From: Niastella populi
Lineage (GTDB): Bacteria > Bacteroidota > Bacteroidia > Chitinophagales > Chitinophagaceae
NCBI RefSeq assembly: GCF_002078015.1
Contig: NZ_LWBP01000225.1
Coordinates: forward strand, 1-38,901
Reading direction: 5' to 3'
DNA: 38,901 bases
The position numbers and the translations under genes are program-made. The notes beneath the pieces are model-generated. The model was not told the DNA's origin and made no database searches. It worked only from the letters and a program-made list of their open reading frames with translations. Every line of letters begins with the position of its first letter. Within the stretch, counting starts at the first letter, position 1. Shown here one piece after another: positions 23,661 through 31,460 of this stretch.

Positions 23661-24734
23661 ATGGAGAATTTATTTACACAGAAAATGATCAATGCCAACA
23701 ATGTGTTCGATGATCAATTTCTGGATATTAAAGTATTATACCTGTACTATTTTAACCGGTTGCCTAGTTTGAACTTCATCAAATATATAGATGGTGAAAA
23801 AACATTCGGGGCGTTTAGAGAAAAGTTTGGCACACAGATAAAACACGTGCATCAGTACCGGTGGTTTAAAAGAAAGAAGAAGCAATATGAATTCGATAAA
23901 ACGGTAATCGTTTTTGAAAAGAATTGCCTGGTGGAGATAGACACTTACTACTGTCAGATATTACACGATGGAAGCAACCCTGATCTTATAGCTGAGCTTA
24001 CCGCCCTGGCTTTTCAGTTCAAGGAAAGGCAAAGACGACAGCCGCTTGAGATCAATCTGATAGCGCAAAGCGGAAGCAGGATGGAGTTAAAAGCTATGGA
24101 GATCAAGCGAACGAAGCTGGACCTCGATCTTTTTTACGAAAACGATTTTAAGGAGACGGATGAGATCATCAGGCAGCGGCTGAACAAAGAGAATGATAAG
24201 GGAATTGTGTTGCTGCATGGTTTGCCGGGAACAGGAAAAACAACCTATCTGCGCTACCTGATAGGTAAAATAAAAAAGCGGGTAATGTTCCTGTCGCCTA
24301 CGGTAGCAGGTAATTTGATGAATCCCGATTTTATCGAAATGCTGATCGATAACCCTAATTCGGTTGTGATCATCGAGGATGCAGAGAATATAATCATGGA
24401 CCGAAAGTACAATTCCGGTTCGGCGGTATCGAACCTGCTGAATATTTCAGATGGGTTACTGGCCGATTTCCTGAATGTACAGCTCATATGCACTTTCAAT
24501 AATTCGCTCACGCTGGTAGACAGCGCATTGATGCGAAAGGGAAGGTTGATCGCAAAATATGAGTTTGGAAAATTGAGTGTTGGAAAAGCGCAGCGGTTAA
24601 GTGATCATCTTGGGTTGAACACAGTAATTGATCAACCGATGACAATAGCAGAGATTGCCAACCCGCATGAAAAGGAGCAGCCGGCAAACAGGGTAGAAGT
24701 GATTGGTTTCAGACGCAATTTGATTCAAAACTAA
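23661..24734 (+). CDS. AAA+ ATPase, BCS1-like
   Basis: 357 residues from ATG 23661 (ATG 23652 is also possible; a longer GTG-started frame would run into a tRNA-like hairpin). An N-terminal region of about 165 residues without known domain precedes the AAA core. Walker A is LLHGLPGTGKTTYLR and Walker B is VVIIEDAE. Sensor 1 is in LICTFNN, and arginine fingers lie in ALMRKGRL. The VxRxGRxD-like tail and compact lid recall BCS1/ClpX-like remodelers. It should act as a hexamer that unfolds or moves protein or RNA-protein substrates. It lies 100 bp after the tRNA array and 23 nt before the RNase H-fold gene, so they are probably cotranscribed. An RNA-linked substrate is inferred from context. Confidence 0.85.
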   Translation: MENLFTQKMINANNVFDDQFLDIKVLYLYYFNRLPSLNFIKYIDGEKTFGAFREKFGTQIKHVHQYRWFKRKKKQYEFDKTVIVFEKNCLVEIDTYYCQILHDGSNPDLIAELTALAFQFKERQRRQPLEINLIAQSGSRMELKAMEIKRTKLDLDLFYENDFKETDEIIRQRLNKENDKGIVLLHGLPGTGKTTYLRYLIGKIKKRVMFLSPTVAGNLMNPDFIEMLIDNPNSVVIIEDAENIIMDRKYNSGSAVSNLLNISDGLLADFLNVQLICTFNNSLTLVDSALMRKGRLIAKYEFGKLSVGKAQRLSDHLGLNTVIDQPMTIAEIANPHEKEQPANRVEVIGFRRNLIQN

Positions 24735-24757
24735 AATACACAGAATGGAGGTAAGCC

Positions 24758-25240
24758 ATGGAACAACAGCATTGGAGGCGGCTGGATGGTACAATTATCA
24801 AAAGACCCATTGAAGATGAAGTACGGGCCGTACTGGTTCGTGAAAAGGAAATGGGGCATACTTTAAAAGTGTGCATTGGTACCGATAGCCAGGTTAAGGG
24901 TAAGGAAACGGAATTTGCTACGGTGATCGTGTTCATTCGCAAAGGGAAAGGTGGTTTTATGTATATACACAACGAAACTACCCAACAAAAGATGAGCATT
25001 AAACAACGTATGTTGATGGAGGTTTCAAAAAGTATTGAGATAGCGTATGCCTTATGTCGCCTGTTTACTATTTACAATGTCGACATGGAGGTGCATGCAG
25101 ATATCAATACCAACCCCAACTTTAAAAGTAACGATGCGTTGAAAGAAGCCATGGGCTATATTATGGGGATGGGTTTTGTGTTCAAAGCCAAACCACACGC
25201 CTTTGCCAGCTCATGCTGTGCGAATAAGGTAGTTCAGTAA
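24758..25240 (+). CDS. YkuK/DUF458-type RNase H-fold protein
   Basis: 160 residues matching the DUF458 (YkuK-like, predicted RNase H-like) family. Its acidic signatures are CIGTDSQ (D43), the E89 region and VHADIN (D115), with the family C-terminal block MGFVFKAKPHAFASSCCANK. Family members are predicted nucleases using an RNase H-type metal site; a substrate is not established to my knowledge. It is 23 nt downstream of the ATPase gene. Next to a tRNA array and in the same region as an RNA ligase, a role in trimming or degrading structured RNA is plausible but inferred. Confidence 0.85.
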   Translation: MEQQHWRRLDGTIIKRPIEDEVRAVLVREKEMGHTLKVCIGTDSQVKGKETEFATVIVFIRKGKGGFMYIHNETTQQKMSIKQRMLMEVSKSIEIAYALCRLFTIYNVDMEVHADINTNPNFKSNDALKEAMGYIMGMGFVFKAKPHAFASSCCANKVVQ

Positions 25241-25394
25241 ATACACTTATCCGGGGGGTAAAGCCTCCGGGTAAGTTTCAAATAATTAACCTGTTAAAAC
25301 TATTTACAATGAAGAAGAGTACACTGTTCATAATGAAACAAATGGCAATGGTGCAATGGCACCGCAGTTTTCGATCGAAACCAAAAAGATCATT

Positions 25395-26141
25395 ATGGAC
25401 ACAAAACTCGTTCGTGAATTCGGTACTGAAATTCTTTCGTATCGACTGCGTACTGTAAGGCAAAAAAATCGCATGCAGTACGAGGATTTTGATAAGCAAT
25501 TATTGAAGATCAACAGAAGGCAAAAGGAGCTGTATCATCAACGGCGTAACCTGGGCTGGGAACCCCTGATACCACCGGTACAAATAGGATGGAAACGATT
25601 TTTTGTATTGAGGGAAGATGTGGCAACCGGAAAGCATAAAGAGTTCTTTGAGAATATTCTTCGCAAGATCAATACCTGTGACTGGAGCCATCGCAAGGAT
25701 TTTATGGTTAAGTACCGGCGGTTTGGAACAAAGAAATACCGGGAAAAAAAACAAAGCCTGTTACGGCCCGCTGAATGGACGTTTAACAGAATGGATTTTA
25801 CGGAAGATGAAAAAAGATTTTTTTACGAGGTGTGGGAAACCGATTGCAGGAATGAGATGGTGAAGCGATATGTTTTTAGCGAGCCCTGGCGGTTTGTTTT
25901 GCGGGTGCGCCCCAATATTATTGATCAGGTAAAAAAAAGGGATGCATTGATTGAAAAGGAAATACAGCAGATCTGGAATTACCTGCGCCGGAATCGCTAC
26001 TGCCGCCGGTTAGATAAATTGACATATGGCACAGTACACTGGAGTTTAAGAGATCATAATGAAGATCCGCGGGAAAAGAATTTCTTAAAGAACAAACCAA
26101 TACCAGAAATCCTGGATGAATTGGCTGATGAATTATTGTAG
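25395..26141 (+). CDS. Basic protein of unknown function
   Basis: 248 residues from ATG 25395 (an in-frame ATG at 25356 would add 13). I do not recognise it. It is very rich in Arg, Lys, Tyr and Trp (for example WSHRKDFMVKYRRFGTKKYR), has alternating charged helices, and lacks membrane segments or cysteine motifs. Such composition suits a nucleic-acid-binding protein. It lies between the YkuK-like gene and a second patch of tRNA-like sequence. It is the most likely member of this locus to represent a new family. Confidence 0.7.
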   Translation: MDTKLVREFGTEILSYRLRTVRQKNRMQYEDFDKQLLKINRRQKELYHQRRNLGWEPLIPPVQIGWKRFFVLREDVATGKHKEFFENILRKINTCDWSHRKDFMVKYRRFGTKKYREKKQSLLRPAEWTFNRMDFTEDEKRFFYEVWETDCRNEMVKRYVFSEPWRFVLRVRPNIIDQVKKRDALIEKEIQQIWNYLRRNRYCRRLDKLTYGTVHWSLRDHNEDPREKNFLKNKPIPEILDELADELL

Positions 26142-26324
26142 ATAGTATTTTAAAATATTAACAGCGTCGAAAGATGCATTAAGAAGCTTCCCTAACCGGA
26201 AGACCGGCATATCACCGATCGAAAACAACCGTGGTTGGTGTTTCAAAGAAGCACTGCAGTGCAGACGTAGTAACTATCTGTATGCTGTGGTAAGATCGTA
26301 ATGTGCCGGCAAATCGTGTAGGTC

Positions 26325-26348
26325 AGGGGTTCGAATCCCCTTCCCGCT
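26325..26348 (+). pseudogene. 3' half of a tRNA
   Basis: T-arm AGGGG-TTCGAAT-CCCCT followed by TCCCGCT, which looks like a 3' acceptor strand. No matching 5' acceptor (AGCGGGA) or anticodon arm is found upstream, so only the 3' half remains. Confidence 0.55.
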
Positions 26349-26354
26349 CTAAAA

Positions 26355-26415
26355 CGGGGTAGTTCAGCGGTAGAACAACACATTTATACCTGTGGGTTCG
26401 AGTCCCACATCCTGG
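26355..26415 (+). pseudogene. Met-like tRNA lacking a proper anticodon arm
   Basis: CGGGGTAGTTCAGCGGTAGA is a normal tRNA 5' half, and GTGGG-TTCGAGT-CCCAC is a normal T-arm. The acceptor can pair as CGGGGT/ATCCTG. The middle (AACACATTTATACCT) is too short for a 5-bp anticodon stem with a 7-nt loop. About 61 nt in total, so a truncated, tRNA-shaped RNA. Confidence 0.6.
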
Positions 26416-26419
26416 TATT

Positions 26420-26490
26420 GCCGGGATTGGCGAAAATGGTAAACGCAAAGCACTTAGGATGCTTGATTCCAGGAAGTACACCGCTTCCCA
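26420..26490 (+). pseudogene. Leu(UAG)-like tRNA with lost T-loop and acceptor
   Basis: GCCGGGATTGGCGAAAATGG is a typical Leu 5' half, and the anticodon arm AAGCA-CTTAGGA-TGCTT is perfect (TAG). The 3' side has GGAAG-TACACCG-CTTCC in place of a TTCGAAT T-loop, and the 3' acceptor strand is missing. Confidence 0.6.
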
Positions 26491-26636
26491 AAAAATGGTG
26501 AATGCAACGTAAAGCCGGCTTATTGACCCGCCGTTGCCGCCAACAGGCGGAGCGGCAGTCTGGTAAATGCCCTGCAGGCAATCAGGAGCCAATGCGGCTT
26601 ATGCCACTTCATTCAAAGAAATAGTGTGTTGAAGAT

Positions 26637-26651
26637 GCTACAACATATAGG
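26637..26651 (+). repeat. 15-bp direct repeat, right copy
   Basis: Exact copy of 22478-22492 (GCTACAACATATAGG). Here it lacks the rest of a tRNA acceptor context, so the identity is not explained by tRNA homology alone. Confidence 0.8.
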
Positions 26652-26755
26652 TCAATGAAGAACTGGTATAACGAACATCGGTGAATATTGCTTCCGCAAT
26701 TACGGGACGGAAAATAATACCCGGCTTTATTTTTTAACCTTTTAAAAAAGTACCA

Positions 26756-27856
26756 ATGAAAAATATTCATGTAAACGCCTACGAGGTGGCCCTTGTGTTT
26801 AAAAAAGGCGTATACCAGCGAATGCTGAAAGAAGGAAATTACTGGTTCTGGAAAAATGAAAACGTAAATAAATACAACATTACTCAGCCATTCGTGGCGC
26901 CTGTTGAGCTGAACATCCTGTTGCAGGATGCGGTGTTGGCAGATGCACTACACGTAGTGGATGTAAAAGATAATGAGATCGTATTGCATTACGAGAACGG
27001 GCTGCTGAAGCAGGTGCTTGCCGCCGGCCGTTACACTTTCTGGAAAAGTGTGATACAGCGCAATTTTGTTCGTGCCGATATCGGTAAAGTGGAGATCACC
27101 GAAAACATCGACCGTTCCACTTTGCAGAATAAACTGGTAGCTCCTTACGTGCGCACCTTCATCGTTGAAAGCCATGAACAGGGTGTTTTGTATATAGACG
27201 GAAAGTTTGTGCAGACACTGGATGCGGGTGTATACAACTGGTGGAAGAACGGGATTGCGATACAGGTGAATAAACTGGATATGCGTCAGCAGCAGGCGGA
27301 GATCAACGGACAGGAGATCCTGACAAAAGATAAAGCCGCGCTGCGCATCAATGCCTGGGCGCAGTACATAGTGAAGGATGTTGAAAAAGCTGTGCTGCAG
27401 AATAAAGATTTCAGCTACCAGCTGTATGTGGTGTTTCAGTTGGCGCTGCGTGAATACGTAGGTGGATTGCCATTTGATGAATTGCTTGAAAAGAAAGATA
27501 GCATAACCACCTTCATTCTGGAAGCTGTAAAGGAGAATGCAGAAGCGCTGGGTGTTGAAGTGAATGGTTTTGGGATCCGTGATATTATTCTGCCAGGCGA
27601 TGTGAAGGAGATCATGAACCAGGTGCTGATCGCTGAAAAGAAGGCACAGGCGAACATCATTATGCGTCGTGAAGAAACTGCCAGCACACGCAGCCTGTTG
27701 AACACTGCCAAACTGATGGAAGAAAATGCTATGCTGTGGAAACTGAAGGAAATGGAATACGTGGAAAAGATAGCAGACAAGATCAGCAATATCAGTGTTA
27801 ACGGCAATGGCGTATTGCTCGATCAGTTGAAGCAGATCCTGATATCACAGAAATGA
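26756..27856 (+). CDS. Slipin (SPFH/band 7 protein), RNA-repair associated type
   Basis: 366 residues. The N-terminal half is an SPFH-preceding beta-rich region with repeats of the type GxYWFWK (residues 27-33), GRYTFWK and GVYNWWK. The SPFH domain proper follows (about 120-290; VDIN-type strand RINAWAQYIV, then GVEVNGFGIRDIILPGD). A helical coiled tail ends it. No transmembrane segment is present, unlike membrane-anchored stomatins. Slipins of this kind are often found next to RtcB genes in bacteria. It probably forms an oligomeric scaffold; its biochemical role in RNA repair is not known. A structured region with a terminator separates it from the DinB-RtcB pair. Confidence 0.9.
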   Translation: MKNIHVNAYEVALVFKKGVYQRMLKEGNYWFWKNENVNKYNITQPFVAPVELNILLQDAVLADALHVVDVKDNEIVLHYENGLLKQVLAAGRYTFWKSVIQRNFVRADIGKVEITENIDRSTLQNKLVAPYVRTFIVESHEQGVLYIDGKFVQTLDAGVYNWWKNGIAIQVNKLDMRQQQAEINGQEILTKDKAALRINAWAQYIVKDVEKAVLQNKDFSYQLYVVFQLALREYVGGLPFDELLEKKDSITTFILEAVKENAEALGVEVNGFGIRDIILPGDVKEIMNQVLIAEKKAQANIIMRREETASTRSLLNTAKLMEENAMLWKLKEMEYVEKIADKISNISVNGNGVLLDQLKQILISQK

Positions 27857-27869
27857 CCAGCCTTTCTTT

Positions 27870-28010
27870 AACAAGGCGTGCCACGGTTACATCTGCAGCG
27901 CCGGGAAACCGTGGCACACCTGACGGTAACCGCCCGAACGGGCAGGTAACTGTAAGTTGTATAGCCTTGAGAATGTAAGCGGTTCCGCTTCGGGCGGAAC
28001 TGCTTTTATC
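27870..28010 (+). ncRNA. Candidate structured RNA between slipin and DinB genes
   Basis: Three consecutive hairpins. The first is a perfect 11-bp stem (27878-27888 with 27907-27917; GTGCCACGGTT) with an 18-nt loop. The second is GCCC-GAAC-GGGC (27932-27943). The third is a 12-bp terminator-type stem with a UUCG-like loop (27977-27988 with 27994-28005) ending in Ts. This could be the slipin 3' UTR, or a separate small RNA. Y RNAs accompany some rtcB operons, but I see no clear Y-RNA signature. Confidence 0.45.
27977..28007 (+). terminator. Intrinsic terminator upstream of the DinB-RtcB pair
   Basis: Twelve-bp stem with one G-U pair, loop TTCGG, followed by TTTT. It should end the slipin transcript, so the DinB-like and rtcB genes likely have their own promoter or depend on read-through. 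Confidence 0.85.
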
Positions 28011-28054
28011 AGCATTCGGTTAAGCCATTGTTAGAACCATTAAAAGAATTAAAT

Positions 28055-28621
28055 ATGATGACCGAAGTGATCAACACCATTGAAACAGAGCTCAATCAAA
28101 CCTTTGATGAATTATTCAAATGGTTTGATATTGACTATGAGCTACTGAATTACACCCCCGATAACAAGGGATGGAACATTCGCAGAATACTTGAGCATAT
28201 ATCGCTGACTAACCATTATTTACTCATGCTCATAAGCAAGGGTGCAAGAAAAGCCCTTGAAAGAGCAAAAAAAGAGGATTTTATGGGAAGTCTGATAAAT
28301 TATGATCTCGATTGGGCACGTTTAAAAGTGATCGGTGAACACAAGTCGTTCGAATGGAGCCGGCCCGGCCATACGGAGCCGCGGGGCAAAATACGCGTGG
28401 CGGAAATACGGCAGGAGCTGGAACAACAATTGAAGCAATGTCACACCCACCTGCTGGCTTTACAGCGAGGTGAAGGTGTTCTGTACAAAACAATGATGAG
28501 TGTAAATAATTTAGGTAAAATTGACGTTTACCACTATATATACTTTCTCATTCAACATGCCAAAAGACATATTACTCAAATGGAGCGTGTTGAAGTTGAG
28601 TTCAATCTTGGCGTTAGCTGA
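28055..28621 (+). CDS. DinB-fold protein (DinB_2 family)
   Basis: 188 residues from ATG 28055 (next codon is also ATG). A four-helix bundle of the DinB/YfiT type: LEHISLTNHYLL carries the first histidine region, and the C-terminal LIQHAKRHITQMERV carries the HxxxH pair that completes a metal site. Family members are metal-dependent, some acting as thiol transferases, but most have no known substrate. The gene ends 14 nt before rtcB, so both are probably made from one transcript. Its presence beside an RNA ligase is unusual and unexplained. Confidence 0.85.
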   Translation: MMTEVINTIETELNQTFDELFKWFDIDYELLNYTPDNKGWNIRRILEHISLTNHYLLMLISKGARKALERAKKEDFMGSLINYDLDWARLKVIGEHKSFEWSRPGHTEPRGKIRVAEIRQELEQQLKQCHTHLLALQRGEGVLYKTMMSVNNLGKIDVYHYIYFLIQHAKRHITQMERVEVEFNLGVS

Positions 28622-28635
28622 AAAAAAAACAAATT

Positions 28636-30099
28636 ATGGCGAAGTTAAAGATATCAGGAAAAGAATTAAGGGCTATCGGTTATCCGGAAGGACCAGTGAT
28701 AAGCATAGCCATGAATATAATGGAGAAGAATTACAAGCATGAGAAAAAGGAGGATGTGATGGACCTATTGAGAAAGATCCTGAGTGCTCCGGTGGAGTAT
28801 GAAAATGATGCGGTATTGGGTTTGATAGCCCAGCAACTTATACCAAAGAAGGAGGAAGTACCTGGTGAGCTTATTGATTTGAATAAAACAGGTATTCTAT
28901 TTAATGTATTTGGCGGGGAGAATATTGAAGAAGGCGCCATGCACCAGATGCAACAGGCAGCACGGTTACCAATAAGTGTGGCCGGCGCCCTGATGCCCGA
29001 TGCACATGCCGGATATGGATTGCCTATAGGCGGTGTGCTGGCAGCGGAAAATGCGGTGATCCCCTATGGGGTTGGTGTTGATATCGGTTGCCGGATGTGT
29101 TTGAGCGTTTTTCCTATTAACCCAAAACAACTGGTGCAACGGGAGCATTTATTTACCCGTGAATTGAATGAAGCAACCTTGTTTGGTAGCGGGAAAGTAT
29201 TTGATGACCCTGTTGATCATGAAGTGATGGAGCGGAAAGAGTTCGATGAGTTGCCATTGCTGAAGGAGCTGCAGACAAGGGCCTGGAAACAACTTGGGTC
29301 GAGCGGATCGGGTAATCACTTCGCGGAGTTCGGGTTGGTTGAAGTAACCGAAAAAGATGCCATCCTGGGAATCGATGCAGGATTGTACGTTGGGTTATTG
29401 ACGCATTCAGGTTCAAGGGCATTGGGTGCGAACATTGCCAATTACTATACCAAAATAGCAAGAGAGAAAAGACGTTTGCCCGGTGATGCCGCTAACCTTG
29501 CCTGGTTACAGTTAGATGAAACCGAAGGTATCGAATACTGGATGGCGATGAACCTGGCCGGTGACTATGCATCTGCATGCCATCATGTAATTCATGCAAA
29601 GCTTGCAAAGGCAATAGGTGAACAACCATTGACAATGGTAGAGAACCACCATAATTTTGCGTGGAAGGAAATGATGGTTGGCGACGACGGAAAGATGAAG
29701 GAATTGATCGTTCACCGTAAAGGAGCAACGCCAGCAGGTAAAGATGTATTGGGTATAATTCCCGGTTCAATGACCGCTCCCGGATTTATAGTGAAAGGAA
29801 AAGGGCTGGCCGCTTCGGTTTCTTCTGCATCGCATGGCGCCGGAAGAAAAATGAGCCGTAGCAAAGCCCTGAATTCAATAACACATAAAGAGTTGAAAGA
29901 GCAGTTGCAACGCTTTGGAGTGAAATTGCTGGGTGGCGGCCTCGATGAAGCGCCGCATGCATACAAGGATATTGAAATGGTGATGAAAAGCCAATCGGCC
30001 CTTGTAGACATCGTTGGTAAGTTCATGCCTAAAATTGTAAAAATGGATGGTACCGAACCAAAGAAATGGAAAGTTAAGAACCAGTTGGACGGTGAATAA
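28636..30099 (+). CDS. rtcB: RNA-splicing ligase RtcB
   Basis: 487 residues. RtcB joins RNA 2',3'-cyclic phosphate or 3'-phosphate ends to 5'-OH ends using GTP and Mn2+. Key motifs are MPDAHAGYGLPIGG (residues 120-133), GVDIGC (D149 and C152, metal ligands), GSGNHFAEF (H228) and THSGSRALG (H257). Then come VENHHNFAW (H338/H339) and SASHGAGRKMSR, where H400 is the expected guanylylated histidine. All expected catalytic residues are intact. The N-terminal ~80 residues form an extension typical of one bacterial branch. The product can reseal tRNAs cleaved by ribotoxins that leave cyclic phosphates. No RtcA, RtcR or archease gene is in the window. Upstream are the DinB-like gene, slipin and tRNA array. 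Confidence 0.96.
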   Translation: MAKLKISGKELRAIGYPEGPVISIAMNIMEKNYKHEKKEDVMDLLRKILSAPVEYENDAVLGLIAQQLIPKKEEVPGELIDLNKTGILFNVFGGENIEEGAMHQMQQAARLPISVAGALMPDAHAGYGLPIGGVLAAENAVIPYGVGVDIGCRMCLSVFPINPKQLVQREHLFTRELNEATLFGSGKVFDDPVDHEVMERKEFDELPLLKELQTRAWKQLGSSGSGNHFAEFGLVEVTEKDAILGIDAGLYVGLLTHSGSRALGANIANYYTKIAREKRRLPGDAANLAWLQLDETEGIEYWMAMNLAGDYASACHHVIHAKLAKAIGEQPLTMVENHHNFAWKEMMVGDDGKMKELIVHRKGATPAGKDVLGIIPGSMTAPGFIVKGKGLAASVSSASHGAGRKMSRSKALNSITHKELKEQLQRFGVKLLGGGLDEAPHAYKDIEMVMKSQSALVDIVGKFMPKIVKMDGTEPKKWKVKNQLDGE

Positions 30100-30146
30100 A
30101 TGATATATGTCGTGCCGACAGCGTTGGGACGGCATAGTCATTTAGT

Positions 30147-31253
30147 TCATTGCGTAGCTGATATTTTTTCGAACAAATAAGAAAGCGGGCTTTGCTCCAG
30201 TATAATACGGTGCGATTGCCCGCTTTCTTCTTTCCATTTAACCAGCCTGATGTTATCTCCCTCGATCTCTATACCGGTAATATCCCCGTCGATAAAGCAA
30301 CAACAACCGCTATTGAAGTAAGAGGGAATGACCATGGTTTTATGAAATTGTTTACCGGCATACTCCGCTTTTCTCTTCTCCAGTTCCGCCTCTATGTCCC
30401 GTATGGCAGTAGCGTCTTCTTTTGCCCTTGTTTTTTCCAGTTGTTTGTTGAGTCGCTCGATATGATCGAGAGAGGCGAATACAGGTTTATGCGTGTGTCC
30501 TGAAATGAACAGCAGGTCTTTTTGCGTGGCGCTCCATTCGTACATCATGATATTATGTTTATCAACCAGCTCGAACGAATCGGAAGTTGAGTTGATGCTT
30601 ATTTCGAGGAAACGTTGCAGGGGCGTCCATATGGCAGCAACAAACCAGGTGCTGAATGTGTTACCATCGCTTTTTTGATCGCCCTGGTGCCCATGTGTAC
30701 AAAAGATGGAATATTCGCGGTTATTGTATGTGGTGGTAAGTATGAGCCCTTCGTATATCTTCAGCTTATCGCCAAATACGGGTTTGAGATAACGCATGCG
30801 CGGAAACTCATATTTCCATTCCAGGTCGTGGTTACCAAACACGCGATAATAACGGTTGTCCTGCAGGAACCGAAGTTCTTCCTGAAATTCGGCTTTGTTC
30901 ATTTCCATAACAATATCGGGTTTGTTCTCCCAAAGCTCTTCGCAATCGCCAAGGTTAATTAAGTAGAACCCGTTCTTATAATAATAGTCGAGGGCGTTCA
31001 GGTAATTTTTTTCAGCAGGGCGAAAATCATCGGCCAGGTCGCGGGCGCCTTTATGTGCGTCGGAAAAGATGATGAATTTGCCGGTATTCAGGTCGAACGG
31101 TACTCTTATGCCATAGGTTTCTTTTGTATACTGAATGTTGTTCAGCAATGCTGTTAAGGAGGCAAATACCTTGTCCTTTTCGGGCGAGGAGGATAACCGC
31201 GCGGCCAGCCTGGTAACGGGTCGTTTAAATAAGCGCTGCAACAATTTTTTCAT
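30147..31253 (-). CDS. Calcineurin-like metallophosphoesterase
   Basis: 368 residues with the full metallophosphoesterase signature: FSDAHKG (D65, H67), GDCEELWE (D103), GNHDLEW (N141, H142), CTHGHQGD (H187) and SGHTHKPVF (H253, H255). A dimetal hydrolase acting on phosphoesters; the substrate cannot be read from the sequence. An insertion of charged helix (about 265-300; HIERLNKQLEKTRAKED) lies late in the fold. It is convergent with rtcB, only 47 bp apart, so it may or may not belong functionally to the RNA-repair locus; RNA-end or cyclic-phosphate hydrolysis would fit but is speculation. Confidence 0.92.
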   Translation of the reverse strand: MKKLLQRLFKRPVTRLAARLSSSPEKDKVFASLTALLNNIQYTKETYGIRVPFDLNTGKFIIFSDAHKGARDLADDFRPAEKNYLNALDYYYKNGFYLINLGDCEELWENKPDIVMEMNKAEFQEELRFLQDNRYYRVFGNHDLEWKYEFPRMRYLKPVFGDKLKIYEGLILTTTYNNREYSIFCTHGHQGDQKSDGNTFSTWFVAAIWTPLQRFLEISINSTSDSFELVDKHNIMMYEWSATQKDLLFISGHTHKPVFASLDHIERLNKQLEKTRAKEDATAIRDIEAELEKRKAEYAGKQFHKTMVIPSYFNSGCCCFIDGDITGIEIEGDNIRLVKWKEESGQSHRIILEQSPLSYLFEKISATQ

Positions 31254-31460
31254 AGTCGAAAAATCAGGTTTTTCAATTCCCTGAAATTTATTACTTTAGT
31301 AAGATAGCAATTCACAGTCATTTAAAAATCAATACGGTTCCGCTGTATGCCTGGCATAAAGATCATGCCGGGTTCTTTCCTGAATCCCTGCCCGACTATT
31401 TAAACAGGCAGTCTGCTCCAAATAAAATAAAGATTGCCTGCGAACAAAATACATGCTTCC

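Larger units (their letters stand above)
26142..26755 (+). other. Second tRNA-like patch and leader of the slipin gene
   Basis: About 610 bp without an ORF I trust. It contains a 3' half tRNA (26325-26348), a Met-like tRNA without an anticodon arm (26355-26415) and a Leu(UAG)-like tRNA with an altered T-arm (26420-26490). A further D-arm-like piece (ATGGTGAATGC near 26495), a GCCGCC/GGCGG hairpin (26536-26552) and the right copy of the 15-bp repeat follow. Confidence 0.6.

Noticed and set aside
25309-25458. 50-codon ORF ahead of the basic protein
   Set aside because: Overlaps the longer frame out of phase, has no supporting features, and its product is random-looking.
26323-26592. Minus-strand ORFs over the second tRNA-like patch
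   Set aside because: Antisense of tRNA-like arms (GCGTRTHRY-type peptide); no independent support.
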